Below, in pieces: positions 63,770 through 64,000 of a stretch of DNA of 64,000 nt. The stretch is from Karalla daura (Eukaryota > Chordata > Actinopteri > Chaetodontiformes > Leiognathidae): contig CM055199.1 of NCBI GenBank assembly GCA_029224185.1, forward strand, positions 13,049,089 to 13,113,088. Reading direction: 5' to 3'. How positions within the stretch are numbered: position 1 is the first letter of the stretch; each line of letters begins with the position of its first letter. Under the pieces are notes generated by a model. The model ran no database searches and had not been told where the DNA came from. It worked only from the letters and a program-made list of their open reading frames with translations. The position numbers and the translations under genes are program-made.

Positions 63770-64000
63770 TTTATACAATGTATAGTAGGCATCATTCTTA
63801 TAAATACTGGAAATGGCAGCAAGCACATAACATATTGTATTTCTTCAGCATTATGCAGGGAAATATCCCTGAAATCTGGTCCATATGTCAATGATATTAT
63901 GCGATTATACATAATGATAAAGTATGCACTCAGCTGGTGCACTTAAAAGATAATCAAACTATGTCAAACTCCGAAAACACTGCAATACAATGCGAACCGA
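63770..64000. other. Non-coding end of window, nothing recognised
   Basis: AT-rich sequence continuing to the window edge with no repeat or coding signal. Confidence 0.5.

Overview
This window looks like ordinary nuclear DNA from a ray-finned (teleost) fish. Three things suggest this: an intact RTE-type LINE of a kind common in fish genomes, several decayed copies of a tRNA-headed SINE with an (ATGG)n tail, and a very dense load of CA, GA, GAAA and TATC microsatellites in AT-rich, CpG-poor sequence. There is no sign of bacterial, viral or organellar gene organisation. The species call is inference.

Layout. Positions 1-528 are unremarkable flank. Positions 529-3929 hold one complete minus-strand retrotransposon, bounded by perfect 14-bp target-site duplications. 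From its 5' end (high coordinates) it carries a hepatitis-delta-like self-cleaving ribozyme fold (3915-3766), a short overlapping reading frame (3772-3548), a 1,060-codon endonuclease plus reverse transcriptase ORF (3753-571), and a very short 3' UTR ending in (ATGG)n (560-543). The rest of the window, about 60 kb, has no recognisable host protein-coding gene. It reads as a gene desert or a very long intron with many stretches that look like conserved regulatory DNA. One good orphan exon candidate (18277-18368) and two weaker ones (4903-5115, 36136-36230) are recorded.

SINE-like copies lie at about 5340, 29129, 40886, 43036, 49019, 58584 and 63468. Their 3' ends resemble the 3' end of the LINE, which suggests that LINEs of this type mobilised them. 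One copy (29129-29357) has telomere-type CCCTAA repeats where its middle should be.

Regulatory-looking landmarks are an RFX X-box (17307-17320), a mirrored pair of octamer (POU) sites (20388-20429), and a CpG-dense block with adjoining FOX and CRE motifs (61505-61770). The most interesting system in the window is the apparently intact retrotransposon with its 5' ribozyme. All calls were made by reading the sequence; no database search or folding program was run.
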